Shown here one piece after another: positions 19,781 to 30,978 of a stretch of DNA of 64,000 nt (positions within the stretch are counted from its first letter, which is position 1; the number at the start of each line of letters is the position of its first letter). The translations under genes and the position numbers were made by a program. The DNA is taken from NCBI RefSeq assembly GCF_034702125.1, contig NC_085880.1:14072475-14136474 (forward strand), given 5' to 3'. Source of the DNA: Engraulis encrasicolus. Lineage: Eukaryota > Chordata > Actinopteri > Clupeiformes > Engraulidae. The notes under the pieces are model-generated. The model had not been told where the DNA came from, made no database searches, and was given only the letters and a program-made list of their open reading frames with translations.

Positions 19781-21824
19781 CTGTGAAACCAGAAAAGAAG
19801 CCCATGTTATTAATCCAAGGGGTGTACAGTAGAATCAGACATCCACATAAAGGAACCTTTACCCAGCTGTACACATGGCTGTAATAATGACAAACATTGT
19901 TGTCTCCCAATACAACCCCTTAGTTGAGTGAATGTTGTAGTCAAGGTAGGCCGCATAAACACATAGGCCGTGTCTCAAATGCCACACTTGTGCACTTCGG
20001 GCACTGTTTTTCAGTGCCTAGGACGCTCACGCTGAAAATTTCAGTTGAGCCAGTGCACTGAAAGTGCCAGGATGATCCCCTAACAATGGCGGAAAAATGC
20101 AGTGCTTGAATGATGGACACTGCACGCACTAAACGGCGGCCATGTTGACAATGACACGGAGGAAATGTGGCATTCAGTTCAGTAGAAGAGTTTGGTCAAC
20201 AGTCTCCTAATTCTGTAAGTAATGTTGATGGGACACCAACCTTTTCATGCCAACTAAAGTATTGTATGTGTGATTGTTGTCCTTTGGGGTGAAGGACATG
20301 GAAATACAAGCACCAGACGCTGTGCATTGTAAACAACAGGCAACTCCTATTTTGGCGAGCTAATGCCATGCTCAGCCATCACTTCCAGCAAGGGCACAGT
20401 GCATATTGCTCAATTTTTTCCACGACACTATGCACTAAAGACCTCAGTGCACTATGTGCACTGTGCACTGACTGTCAGTGCACTGACAAAAGTGCGTAAT
20501 TTGATTCACAGCCATAGTCTAGATATGGCTGCAGCCTAGGTAGGGCTGTGCAATATATCGTATTTATATCGCGATATCAATATTCATCATATATCGTGAT
20601 ATCAATATCAAAATTCATATATCGTGATATTTTGTCATTTGTCATTTGCAACGCTACGGTGCAGTATGGCAGCCAAGGGATTAAGCAAAACGCAGGGGTG
20701 GTACATCAGAACTAGCTCTATGTCGAGAAAAATAGACGCCTCTCGAGTCTGGCGCTCTCCTCAAGTCTACATTCACGCAGACTTACTAGACATTATGCTA
20801 CTAGAAAGCACTAGAAGCTAGAAAGCCATTATGCGTGCTACTCCACTACGATAATAGTGGCGGGGTTTGGGAATTTCGTATATATCGCTAAAAATATCGT
20901 GATATCAATATTTGCAGAAAATATCGTGATATTGAGTTTTTCCAATATCGAGCAGCCCTAAGCCTAGGGATCTCCACCTGCCAGGGGGGCCCTGATTGGG
21001 CAAAGTGGGCTGGGGTGGGGGACCAATAATTGTAGAATTGTGATGCGGTGTGATGTGTTGTCTGCTGTTGAATTTGAGTTAATCTTGTTACGTACTACTC
21101 ATTCCTGGCTCCAAATTATGATGCAGTCTTTCTAATTTTATGATGGGATTTGTCTTCTGTGGGGGGCCTACAGCAATCTATTGCCTTGGAAGCCCATACC
21201 ATCTTAATCTGGCCCTGGTTGTAGTACCTGTCCATGATTTTTACATGTTTCATAGGTATATTATTGACTTGACTTGACTGATATTATGACCGAGGGAAAG
21301 TATAGAGTAGGAGAGAGAGCTTGGGAAGGTTTGGGACATGATGACTCTCATTTGAATTTTAATTCGAGTCCGGGTCCTCATGGCCCACGGCCCATATGTG
21401 TCACATGTATTGTATGGGCACAGTGCGCCCAGCATCCCCCTACCTGTCCATGATCCTGACTGCTCATCATGGGTGTGAGGTTGGCGTTGGCCATCATGCC
21501 GCTCCTCTTCTCCACGGCGTCGGCGACACCGTCCATCATCAGCCTGACCCACAGGGCCTTCTGTTCTCTTGCAAACGCCATTGATCTCCTCTGCGCATCG
21601 CGCTGATCCCTCTTCCTCCTCAGGAGAGCGGCCATCCTCCTCTCCTCCAGGAGGACTGCCAGCTGCCTGTCCTTAGCCCGCAGCTCCGCCACCCACCAGG
21701 CGGCCTCCTCACACTCCCGCTGGGCCTGCAGGGCAGTCTCCTCCAGAGAGAGGGTGGGAGCCACCACAGCTATGGTTCTCCGCCTGTAGTCTGGAGGGCC
21801 CGGGTCCAGTGTTCTCTTCATCAT
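19385..21824 (-). CDS. Two-exon coiled-coil protein of unknown function
   Basis: Minus-strand gene: exon 1 21824-21444 (127 codons from ATG ATG, A at -3) and exon 2 19780-19385 (131 codons plus TGA). The donor is CAG|GTAGGG, the acceptor follows a pyrimidine tract ending CACAG, and both meet in phase 0, giving about 258 residues. The protein is rich in Arg, Glu, Ala and Lys. Predicted coiled-coil helices span about residues 30-100 (E-E-R-R-M-A-A-L-L-R-R-K-R pattern) and 185-235 (R-Q-E-L-L-E-K-Q-R-V-R-E-R-E), and a basic R-R-R-R patch lies near the C-terminus. No enzyme motif, signal peptide or membrane segment is seen. It lies between the two duplicated genes, on the opposite strand, and is not itself duplicated. 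I do not recognise it; a missing upstream or downstream exon cannot be excluded. Confidence 0.6.
19967..20516. mobile_element. Non-autonomous DNA element, probable
   Basis: Ends GGCCGTGTCTCAAATGCC and TTTGATTCACAGCC are an imperfect inverted pair. The interior repeats the phrase GTGCACTG. Target duplication not clear. Confidence 0.5.
20541..20960. mobile_element. hAT-type MITE with ATATCG repeats
   Basis: 420 bp, ends TAGGGCTG / CAGCCCTA, perfect 8-bp target duplication AGCCTAGG (20533-20540 and 20961-20968). Subterminal ATATCGTGATAT units are repeated on both sides. Confidence 0.88.
21444..21824 (-). CDS. Coiled-coil gene, exon 1
   Basis: Starts M-M-K-R-T-L-D-P-G-P-P. Ends in Q (CAG) at a GT donor. 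High GC compared with the flanks, as expected for a coding exon in this AT-rich spacer. Confidence 0.6.
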
Positions 21825-22378
21825 CTTTACCTTATGCAGCTTTTACTTTGACTGTATCTTCTTCATCAGTCATGCCTGCTGCTGCTTCTGTAGGCAATCT
21901 TATTTCTTGACAGTCTGATAAATGGCTGCTGATCGTCTCTCCCGCACTTTTTAGGCCACACTAAATAGGCCTGTTGTCAAATCAACAATATCTGATGATA
22001 TAATAATTAATAACTCAGGAATCTAACAGTGGACTATTATGGGTATTTAAAAAAAAATAAAAAATCTTTTGTTTCTTGACACCAATAGTACACCTTATTC
22101 GTGATTAATCTCGAGACAAATGTGCAGGCTCAGCAGAATGTTTATACATTATTGTTTGTAACGTTCTTTTACACACAATCAATGAAAACGTCATAATGAT
22201 CCATCAACGTACCTCCTTGTATCAACTTGATCAATGCTTTATGGAAAGCCGTTTCAAATTAATTAATTCCTAGAGCTCAATAGCCTATATTCTACCTACA
22301 TTGACCGTAAATGACCTATTCCCAGGACAAATAATTCCTCTCCTCACATTCATTTGTCCTTAAATGTAGTTGGGCATA

Positions 22379-22489
22379 GCCTAGAAATCTAGACGCCCCT
22401 AGTGGCCGCAAAATGAATTTGCCCCCGGGAGCGGGGGCACAGCTTTGCTGTAGGGGTTGCTGTAGGGGTTTTTGGCGCGGCCAGGCTAG
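22379..22489. mobile_element. Short MITE, same family as 28775-29982
   Basis: 111 bp, starts GCCTAGAAATCTAGACG, ends GGCCAGGCTAG, flanked by a 9-bp duplication TTGGGCATA (22370-22378 and 22490-22498). Confidence 0.75.
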
Positions 22490-22499
22490 TTGGGCATAG

Positions 22500-24467
22500 C
22501 ATGGGGTTAAACCAGTGAAAATAAAATTCGATATAGGTCCGAGAACACCATTAAACATACTGTTACACTGCATATCGATATACAAACACATTACAATTGT
22601 AGTTGTGATATTCTGTGTAAATTACATTTTGACTGACAGATTGATTTTGATGACACGGCGCAACAATTCCATCTAGGCGACATAATTTTCATTAGCTAAA
22701 CCGGCTTACCACAATCGTGCCAAAATTCATCCTGGACTAGTATGCAGCAGCAGACGTGCAGTGCGTGGTGGTGGTAGCTATCATTTTTTCACTTGATTTC
22801 ATAATCATAACTCTTTGCATTTGCGGTCAGAGGTAGCAATGGTCTCTTTTGAAGAGGGATGAAGCCTTCATCGGTGTTATTCAGCGTATCGTGGTGGGAC
22901 AAAGCAATTGTGTTGGAGAATAAGACAACGTGCGGTAGGCTGCAGCTAACCTTGGCTAGCATTGCACTGCACCGTGAAACAATTGCCATTGGGCAAATGG
23001 CATCATGAAACAACTTGAAACATTTTCTAAATGTAAGGTTGACATGTTTTTTTTAGCTGAATTAAATTTGTTTTACGCTAACAATAAGCTCACTCGTGTT
23101 TCAGTTCGGGCGTCCAAAACTGGTAGAGACGAGAGCACCCGGTATTGCAGTTTGCCGGACGTGAAATTTTGGGTGGTAAGTTAATAATTCAAATGGTTTG
23201 CAAAGTAAACCTTTGTAGTCGATGGTTGTAGACAAGTATGGTTGCACTGTGTTAATTTACTTGCACAACTTGGCTAACAAGGTAACTTACATTGTGCTAA
23301 CCGTGGTATATCTCCGTTTTCTCGACAGTGGGTTTATACCTGTCACGGATGACAGGAATGGGTAATCAGTCTGTCGAGCAGCAGTAGACTACTTTTTGTT
23401 CAAGTTCAAATACTTTTATTTGTCACATACACGGTCTTGTAGTGAAATGATGATGGGACCCGACCGACACATATTTCAATTACCGGTACTTGCTGTGTCT
23501 GTTTGGTAGCAAGGTAGCACCCCAGTGCTGCATTTAGTGAATCTGACGCCAATATTAAGAGAGAAACAGACTAGGAAATGTCTGCATAGGGTGGAGATTA
23601 TCTGACACATTCAGTGAAAGAATAGCTAGTGCGTGCACACAAAGGATATTTTACTATTCGAATAAATATACAAACTAATGTTGTTGACATGACTGTTTTA
23701 CAATAAGATGGCCTAAGTGAGAGGAAGAGAGATTAAGGAAAAGAAAGGGAGGTTTCACTCTGCCAATTGAAGGCCTGCCAATTAGGGGTGCAGGGAATGT
23801 TTGTCTGGAAGAAGAAAGACATGTGTGCCCTTGCTGATAACAACTACTGTACACACACTCAGTGTACACAGGCACTCCCACAGACACACAGATGTGTTCG
23901 TAGCTTTTGCTGAGACTAGGCTCCTTAGGTAAAGGTCAAGACCCTGTCAACACACTCACACGTTCCGAGTCCCGACTCTCACCAAACAGGCCCCTGGGAC
24001 ACACTCGTACACACTTGCGCAAGCGCATACACACATGCATGCGTACACAGATCAGGTACACACATACGCTGTCATACACGTATCATATAATACATAGAGG
24101 TATTGAGATAAAGCTCAAACCAAGCATTTGCGCATATAGGCCCAGCCACGAAGTAGCAGACACTTACACTCAGATCCACATCTTAGCAGACACAAACAGA
24201 GGAGCATGAAGAGAAAGGCATAATTTTGGGGCTACTACTGCTCATTTCACCAACTGTTGGGCTGTTATGGTCTTGAATACAGAATATGAACATGGACAAG
24301 AGAAGCACAGTAGCAGAAATCAGATACAAGTATATGCACACAAAGCACATGCATATAAACGCATACCTACAGAAGATGGGATATACAGTAGCTGAAACAT
24401 CATATTCTCTCTGTACTTCTTCTCTTTGGAAAGAAACACATGCATAGGCCTAGTCGCGAAGTTGTAG

Positions 24468-24524
<57 letters not shown>

Positions 24525-25400
24525 ATACACTATGGTGAAGATATGTTAGAAAATTAATTGTGATCCATCAAAAGGAATAAGAAGAGTAGAATGTCAGCAA
24601 AGAATGAGCAAAAGGTCAAAGGTTATCAACCAACATAATATTAATTTGGGCTAATTTCCTGTTATTTTGCAACTTACCTGATTACAACTGTGTTTCTTTC
24701 ACCTGCAAGAAACACACAGTTCCTACCAACAGTTGGCCCAAGTCCTGTTTTGCATTAAAATGACTGTCAATTATTGTGGTGGTAACTATTAGTGTTGTAA
24801 TTATGAGGAGGGTCCTTGCAAAATGTATTATTATTTTAAAAATGAATAATGTTTATTGAAGAAAAAAAGATTTTACAGAATACAAGTATACTGTATGCAT
24901 CCCTTCATGTTTTCGGCCGTGTTGCAGTGCTGTTTCTTTGATTAGGTTTATTTATCCATGTTGTCTTTAGACTTAGATTGCCGTGTTTAGAATTAGATAA
25001 TACTATCTGTATGTAATGTGTTCTCCTTATCAATCACACTGAATGACATGTATGATAATGTGCTATGAAAATACTTTTGTTGTTGCTAATGCTGTTGTTG
25101 TTGATAATACTGACTATGACTTGGGTTCAAGGGCAAGGCATGTGAAGATGACTCCCTCCCTCTCTTGCTCTTTCAAAGGAGTGCATCCGTCCCAATCTCA
25201 CAGATTCCCTCCTGCCGCAGCTCTCCCCAAATTACGTCACCACATCTTTAACATGGTCCACCTCGGCACTCACTGTCAGGTAGGCACATCTTTCAAATAA
25301 GTGTCTCACTGTCATCTATGGTGTGATACTATTGCCTGTTATGTTATTATGATGTGTTTCTGACAGTCTCTGAGTGTGCATGTATCTGTTATTCCAACCG
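22500..25400. other. Intergenic, no gene supported
   Basis: AT-rich with CA-rich tracts (a dinucleotide run at 24469-24522). Open frames are short and without splice partners. Confidence 0.45.
24469..24522 (+). repeat. (AC)n microsatellite
   Basis: About 27 uninterrupted dinucleotides. Confidence 0.95.
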
Positions 25401-25953
25401 TATCTCACTCATTTCGTGAAGTATTCACGAAAAAAATATATTAATTTTCGTGGTGCATTCACGTTATTGCCCGCTTTTCGTAAAGTCTTCACGAAAATAA
25501 TAGATTAATTTTCACGCTGCCTATTCACTAGTTTGATGCCCTTTCGGTAGCCTACCGTCACATGGTAATCAAACATTTCAAACAAGCAATTTAGGGTTAG
25601 GTTTAGGGTTAAGGTTAGGGTTAAGGTTAGGGTTAGGGTTAGGTTTAGGGTAAAGTAGGGTTAAGGTTAGGGTTAGGTTTAGGTTTAGGTTTAGGGGACA
25701 TAAGGTGTAAGTACTGAAAGGGCGTCGAATTAGTGAGTCCCGAGTGTATCAGCAGTGTTCTGTAAGCACCCCCTCCCCGCCCCTGCAGAAGTTTGGATAA
25801 CCATAGCAGCAGTGGGGCAATTCAAGTGAATAGGCAGCGTGAAAATTAATCTATTATTTTCGTGAAGACTTTATGAAAGGCGGGCAATAACGTGAATGCA
25901 CCACGAAAATTAATATATTATTTTCGTGAAGACTTTACGAAAGGCGTGAGATA
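25401..25953. mobile_element. Foldback element enclosing telomere-like repeats
   Basis: Arms 25401-25540 and 25815-25953 are near-perfect inverted copies containing repeated TTTCGTGAAG units. The loop holds 25591-25697, built from TTAGGG, TTAAGG and TTAGGTT units. Confidence 0.8.
25591..25697 (+). repeat. Interstitial telomere-like (TTAGGG)n tract
   Basis: Degenerate TTAGGG array of about 105 bp in the loop of the foldback element. Its position inside an element argues against a chromosome-fusion scar. Confidence 0.85.
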
Positions 25954-28010
25954 GGGCTCGTTATTCAGTGGTTCATGTTCAATGGTGTGGATGTCTCCAT
26001 GCCTGTCTTGTATGCTTTATGTCTCCACGTTGTGACGTTGGTGTTTCCCCTTGGGAACAGTTAAGCCTATCTGTCCTTGTGTAGCCGTGAATGATTTCTT
26101 TGTGATGGTGAATGCAGACAGATATTTTCATTATTTTATATATGGGTTTAGATGTGAAATGCATTACAATAGACGTTTTTTTGGCTACAGCTTGTAACGT
26201 AATGCAGGGGTTCCCCAACTTCACGATGACAACTATTTTTTTGTGTATCTTGTTGGGAGTGTCCGTAGTGGGTTGAGAGACAGGAGACGCAGAGACCAGT
26301 TTGTAGTAGTGTTAGGAAATTCTTAGCACTCTGTAAATAGATGGCACACACTCACACAGAGACAAAGTGATTATTAAGGGGAATGATCTTTTACTCTGAT
26401 CACTTCCTCCACCTCCAGCAAGGTCCAAAGGTCTTCAAAAAGCAGATGCCTCATTGGGCTTAAATACACCAGACACATGCAGATATTTACATACGCTAAT
26501 TTGGTTAAATACTTAGAATCCATGCAATACCTGGAAGATAAATTTGGACAATATCACAAGAAAAGAAGAGGGGCCCTTTTATAGTTTTAAGAGAAAATAG
26601 ACATGGGAAACACAGGATCATTTGCTTTCATAATAAGTCATAATTCTTTTAAGAAGTAGTAAGACAGAGTTTAATTTACGTCAGCAGATGACACAGGCCG
26701 TACAATCGCACAGTATCACAAGTATACTAAAGGCGTATTTCCGTTCTATGACTGAGCTTGTTCTTAATTCTCTGACGTGTACTCTGGCTTAGTTCCTCTT
26801 TTGTCTGGCAGATATGATATTTGTGACACTTGTGTACAAATATTTGTGCATAACCTAACTTGAACTACATCTGATCTACAATCTCCTTTCCCAAGCATAG
26901 TCTAGACCTGTGTGGCAGTGTCCCACTGCATGCAAAGTAATAAAAACCACTGATGTAATGGAACATAACATAATATAATGTGATGTCTTGTTTGCAGGCC
27001 TCTGTCTGACAAGTGCCCCGGTACCAAGTCTGTCCAGGTGAGTCCACTGTACACCACCCCGTTTTTGTAATAGGGTGTTTCTCCCAAGCATATTGCTTTT
27101 AAACTGAAACGGCTTTCATCTTCATAATGACTACTAGTAATCATGTAAAAAAAAATCTTCATCTCAATATATTCCTTTTTTTTCTCCTCATATGTTCTGG
27201 ATGTATTCTTTGTCTCTGTACAGTATTTTATCATACAGTATTTTTTATTGTTTAAAACATTGAGTACCAACAACGTAAGAATACGTTTTTCACGCCCATG
27301 CGTTGTATAAATAAAATACGTTTTTTGCGTTTTTCGTCATATTTGGAATCTACACCCTTCAATACATAATATTTGTGATTTTGGGAGGTCTGTGATGAAT
27401 ATAAATGACAAAAATGGCAGTCAAAAGCTTGTCATGATTTGGACATTTTAATTTTAATCACAACACCAGAGCAGCAACCGTAGGTAAAGCAGACGGTCTA
27501 TTAAGAATTACAAGAACCTTTGGGTAAAGTAACCCGCATTGACTATGTCGCGTGTCTTGTGTGTACACCATGCTGATCCTCCAGCTCAGCTTTCAAAGTG
27601 CTCAGGGTACAAAGTGCACAGGGAATATACAGAACAGTAAGTACAGATGCCAAGTAGTCTTTTTTAATAGTAGAAGTATTAGTATAGGATTAAGTAGAGA
27701 ACACACACCCAGATATAGTCTACCCAGGACTGGTCCAGCTCAGGCATTATTGCAGTAAATGGTCACTAAAGAGAAGGGTCTTTACTGGCTTCTTGAAGGT
27801 TGAGCGAGATGAGCTTAGTCTTGCTACCTAGTCATGTTAAATTCCTTTCTAGACATCACAACGTGTTTGATACAGATAAAAGTGGAAACTCAACAATGTG
27901 TGTGGTCCTTTTATTGTACAAGTCACCACACTACCACACTCATCAGGATGACAGTCTGTGCCAGTGTGTTTTTTATTTATTTAATTATTTACTTATTTTT
28001 AATTAATTTT
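25954..28010. other. Intergenic, no gene seen
   Basis: AT-rich. Only short open frames on both strands, without splice signals in phase. Confidence 0.45.
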
Positions 28011-28195
28011 TATGGGGCCTTTTTGCCCTTATTATCCCAGGACGGTGTGAGGGCAGACAGGAAACGATTGGGAGAGAGATGGGGCAGGTCCGGGAAATGA
28101 CCCCGAGTGGATTCGAATCGTCGGGGTCCCCGTGGGCAATGTAAGCCCAAATTTGGGGGGCTTAGCACGGTGTGCCACAGTGACCCACCCCCCAT
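28011..28195 (-). mobile_element. tRNA-derived SINE
   Basis: Minus strand shows a GTGGCAC...GTGCTAAGC head, a B-box-like GATTCGAATCC, and a tail with CCTGTCTGCCC and an AATAAGG-like stretch, typical of teleost SINEs. Related to 10080-10205. Confidence 0.65.
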
Positions 28196-28774
28196 GTTAA
28201 TACTTGCCATATTCAGCTACATGATGTACTTCAGCTTTTTCCCCCCCCACAGCTATTGGTCATGTGACTAGCCACGATAAGACAGGCCACAAGTATAGAC
28301 CTGGGGGAATATTGAGTTAATCAGAGATTCCAAAAGTACTGATCATACAGTAAGCTTTCCAATGAAACTTACACAATGGTAACCTGGTGATATCTGATGA
28401 ATTTGTGGCCTTTTGAATGTGTTCACTTCTTAAAGTAGAAACCTGAGAATTCAGCACTGAAAGTTCATCTTGCCCATAGAAAGGATGTAAAGCTAACCCC
28501 TTTAGACAAACCAAGACTGTTTTCAGAAAAATTTAGCAGCTTCTTCAGAACCTCAGTTTAAACTGTTCTGCAGCTTTGTAAGAGGGTTTGTTTCCTCCTT
28601 TTAACTTCCTGAGTTCAAAACGCCACATTCTTACAAGCCTCATGGTCGCACCTCAGAGACGTTAGTGGGGGGTGCCTACACACTTTGTACCAGACTAAGG
28701 AAAGACTAATATCATTGTAAACTTTAAGCTTATTTGTGTGTGTGCGTGTGCGCATCCTAGTTAGGGAGAGTACT

Positions 28775-29982
28775 AGCCTAGAAATCTAGACGCTCCTAGC
28801 GACCGCAAATTGAATTTGCTCCCGGGGGCAGTCTAGCGGACCCCGGTCGTTTTGCGAGGCTGAAAGTTATCGATGACCGGGCCAATCAAATCGAGAGAGC
28901 GAGATGGGGGGCCGTGCTACCTAGTAAACACAGAAAACTTTCTAAGAAGAAACATGGCGGCTGTCCGTGCTACTTACAGCACGAAAGTTTTTACTTAATT
29001 TAAAAAGCCTGGATGATAATACATTTAGTGACTGACATGGATTGATGTAAAAATACACCATGAACTTATCGGACACAAATAGATCACTACACATTACCAT
29101 TTGGTCATTCGATGTTTTAAGCTAGCTCTGTAAGCTAATTTGAGCATTTTACAGAACCAGATAGTCACACGCTATTATCAGACCACTATTGTAGGTGTAG
29201 AATGAAATTGCTGCCCCATTTTCTAATAAGACACATGCTATTAAAAACGAGACATTTGGGAGCTTTGAAAGTCTTTGAGTGGCTTACTAAATTGATGGGA
29301 ATGACACCTAGTCTACCGAGCTAGTGGCTAGCCAACCTGTCGTCAATAACACAGAGCTAGGTATCCAGCCTTGTATTATATGCCTGCCCCAATTTCTAAT
29401 AAGATCCATGTCATTACAAACGAGACATTTGGGAGCTTTGAAAGTCTTTTAAGTAGCTTACTAGATAGATGTGAATGACACCTAGTCTACCGGCTAGCCA
29501 ACCTGTCGTCAATAACACAGAGGTATCCAGCCGTGCATTAGTTCTATGGGTACAGCTAGCTAGCTAACAAGTGACATGTTGACAACAATCATAAATATAA
29601 CAATTTAACAAGCCCCAAATTGCTCAACATTTCGCTGGTTGATCAAGGAGGGCCATGTGGTTGAAAACGAGGCATTTTTGAACTGTGTAAGTGAAAACAC
29701 GATTTATTAGGAAACTTGTTTGTGACTGTGGTGATCACACACATTCATTCCTATGAAGGCACAAAGACACTCACCTACAGGGGCGTTTCGCGTGTATGTT
29801 CTGAAAGACAGCTGTGACGTTACACAGAACTGTGTGGGGATTGGTTGTTCCACCATCCTATTGCGTGGCGTTGAGTGCCAAGGCCTTTTGATAGACAACC
29901 GTTAATCCCGCCCACACTCTCTCCGAGCTCGCCCAGACTCTTGTACAGCTTTTTGCTGTATGGGTCTGACTTGCCAGGCTAG
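28775..29982. mobile_element. Non-autonomous DNA element with 9-bp target duplication
   Basis: 1208 bp, starts AGCCTAGAAATCTAGACGC, ends TTGCCAGGCTAG. Flanks GAGAGTACT and GAGGGTACT (9 bp, one mismatch); unit A has the empty site near 290-300. Nine base pairs suggests a Mutator-like family. It contains an internal tandem duplication of about 185 bp (29209-29385 and 29389-29560). Confidence 0.75.
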
Positions 29983-30102
29983 GAGGGTACTCCAATTCTG
30001 CATAGATAGGACCTGAATTTTGGTGTGCAGTTAGGCCCCTTTATGGCATAACAACATTGCAATCAGATATGACAACCAGCCCCCAATGTGACCCATGGAC
30101 AC

Positions 30103-30796
30103 CAGGGCTTGAAAACGAAATAATTTTTCAATCGTTCCGTGCCGAACAGTTCAGATAGGCCTATGTTTAACGTTTTCATTCTTGTATTCATTCCACCACC
30201 ATTATATCGGTCCTGAACCGGTTTGGAACGAAAAATATTGTTTGTTCTTATCATTCCTGCAGTGTTTGGCGGGCATATCAAGTCTATTTTTATGGACTAT
30301 ACCATATACCTAGAATAGGCATACCCATAGTATTTGTCCTTGATTTACACCGTAGCTACTCTATGCCTAAAAATAATAAATCACAGGCGGCATCCAAAAA
30401 CATTCAGATGGGCTATCCATCCCACATATAGCCTACAGACTTCCTGTACCCTATAGGCCTATAAATAATTTCTTATCAAAAACATTTCTGGATAGGTGCT
30501 AAACACCTTACCTGGTTGTAAGTTTTATCCGTATGGAGATCTTCAAAGGCTTGTGCTATAAGTCCTAACCCTGCATGGTGCAGATATGGTGTAGCCTGTC
30601 AAATATACAGTACCTCCAACTTCCTTTTTAACTCTACAGCGCAAACTCTTCAATGTATGCTTCATGATATGCTTTTGTGAAATTTTATAAAATATATAGA
30701 GAACGAAACAAATCGTTATTAACTGGTGTTGTGGATTTCAGAATAACGTTTCTGTTCCGGAACGGTTTTCGTTCCTTGAACTGGTTCGAAGTCCTG
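30103..30796. mobile_element. hAT-like element in gene B 5' flank
   Basis: 694 bp, CAGGGCTTGAAAACG ... GTTCGAAGTCCTG, flanked by ATGGACAC / ATGGGACAC. Unit A carries the uninterrupted site at 425-455. Related GTTCCGGAACG-type sequences occur in the introns of both genes. Confidence 0.7.
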
Positions 30797-30904
30797 ATGG
30801 GACACATATGTAATGTTTTGAGTGCAATGATAACTTCAAATAGGGGGCATATGTAAAAACTGGGTAACCTGTTTATATAATTCGTATTCTCCTGTCTTGA
30901 AAAG

Positions 30905-30978
30905 GGCACCAAAGCAGTTCAGTCTGAACGAAAGACACAGGAAGATACTCCAGTCAGTATGGACACCTTGGAGCCTGT
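30905..30978 (+). CDS. Gene B exon 1 with probable start codon
   Basis: 74 nt, matching 1916-1989. ATG at 30959-30961 sits in a strong context (A at -3, G at +4). The donor GTGAGT follows 30978. The frame remains open upstream of the ATG, so an earlier start in an unseen exon is possible. Confidence 0.65.

Noticed and set aside
24469..24522. Microsatellites as candidate arrays of a repeat-based defence system
   Set aside because: Uniform dinucleotide repeats without spacers; this is vertebrate DNA.
25591..25697. Telomere-like repeats as evidence of a chromosome end or fusion
   Set aside because: They sit in the loop of a symmetric foldback element, which explains them better.
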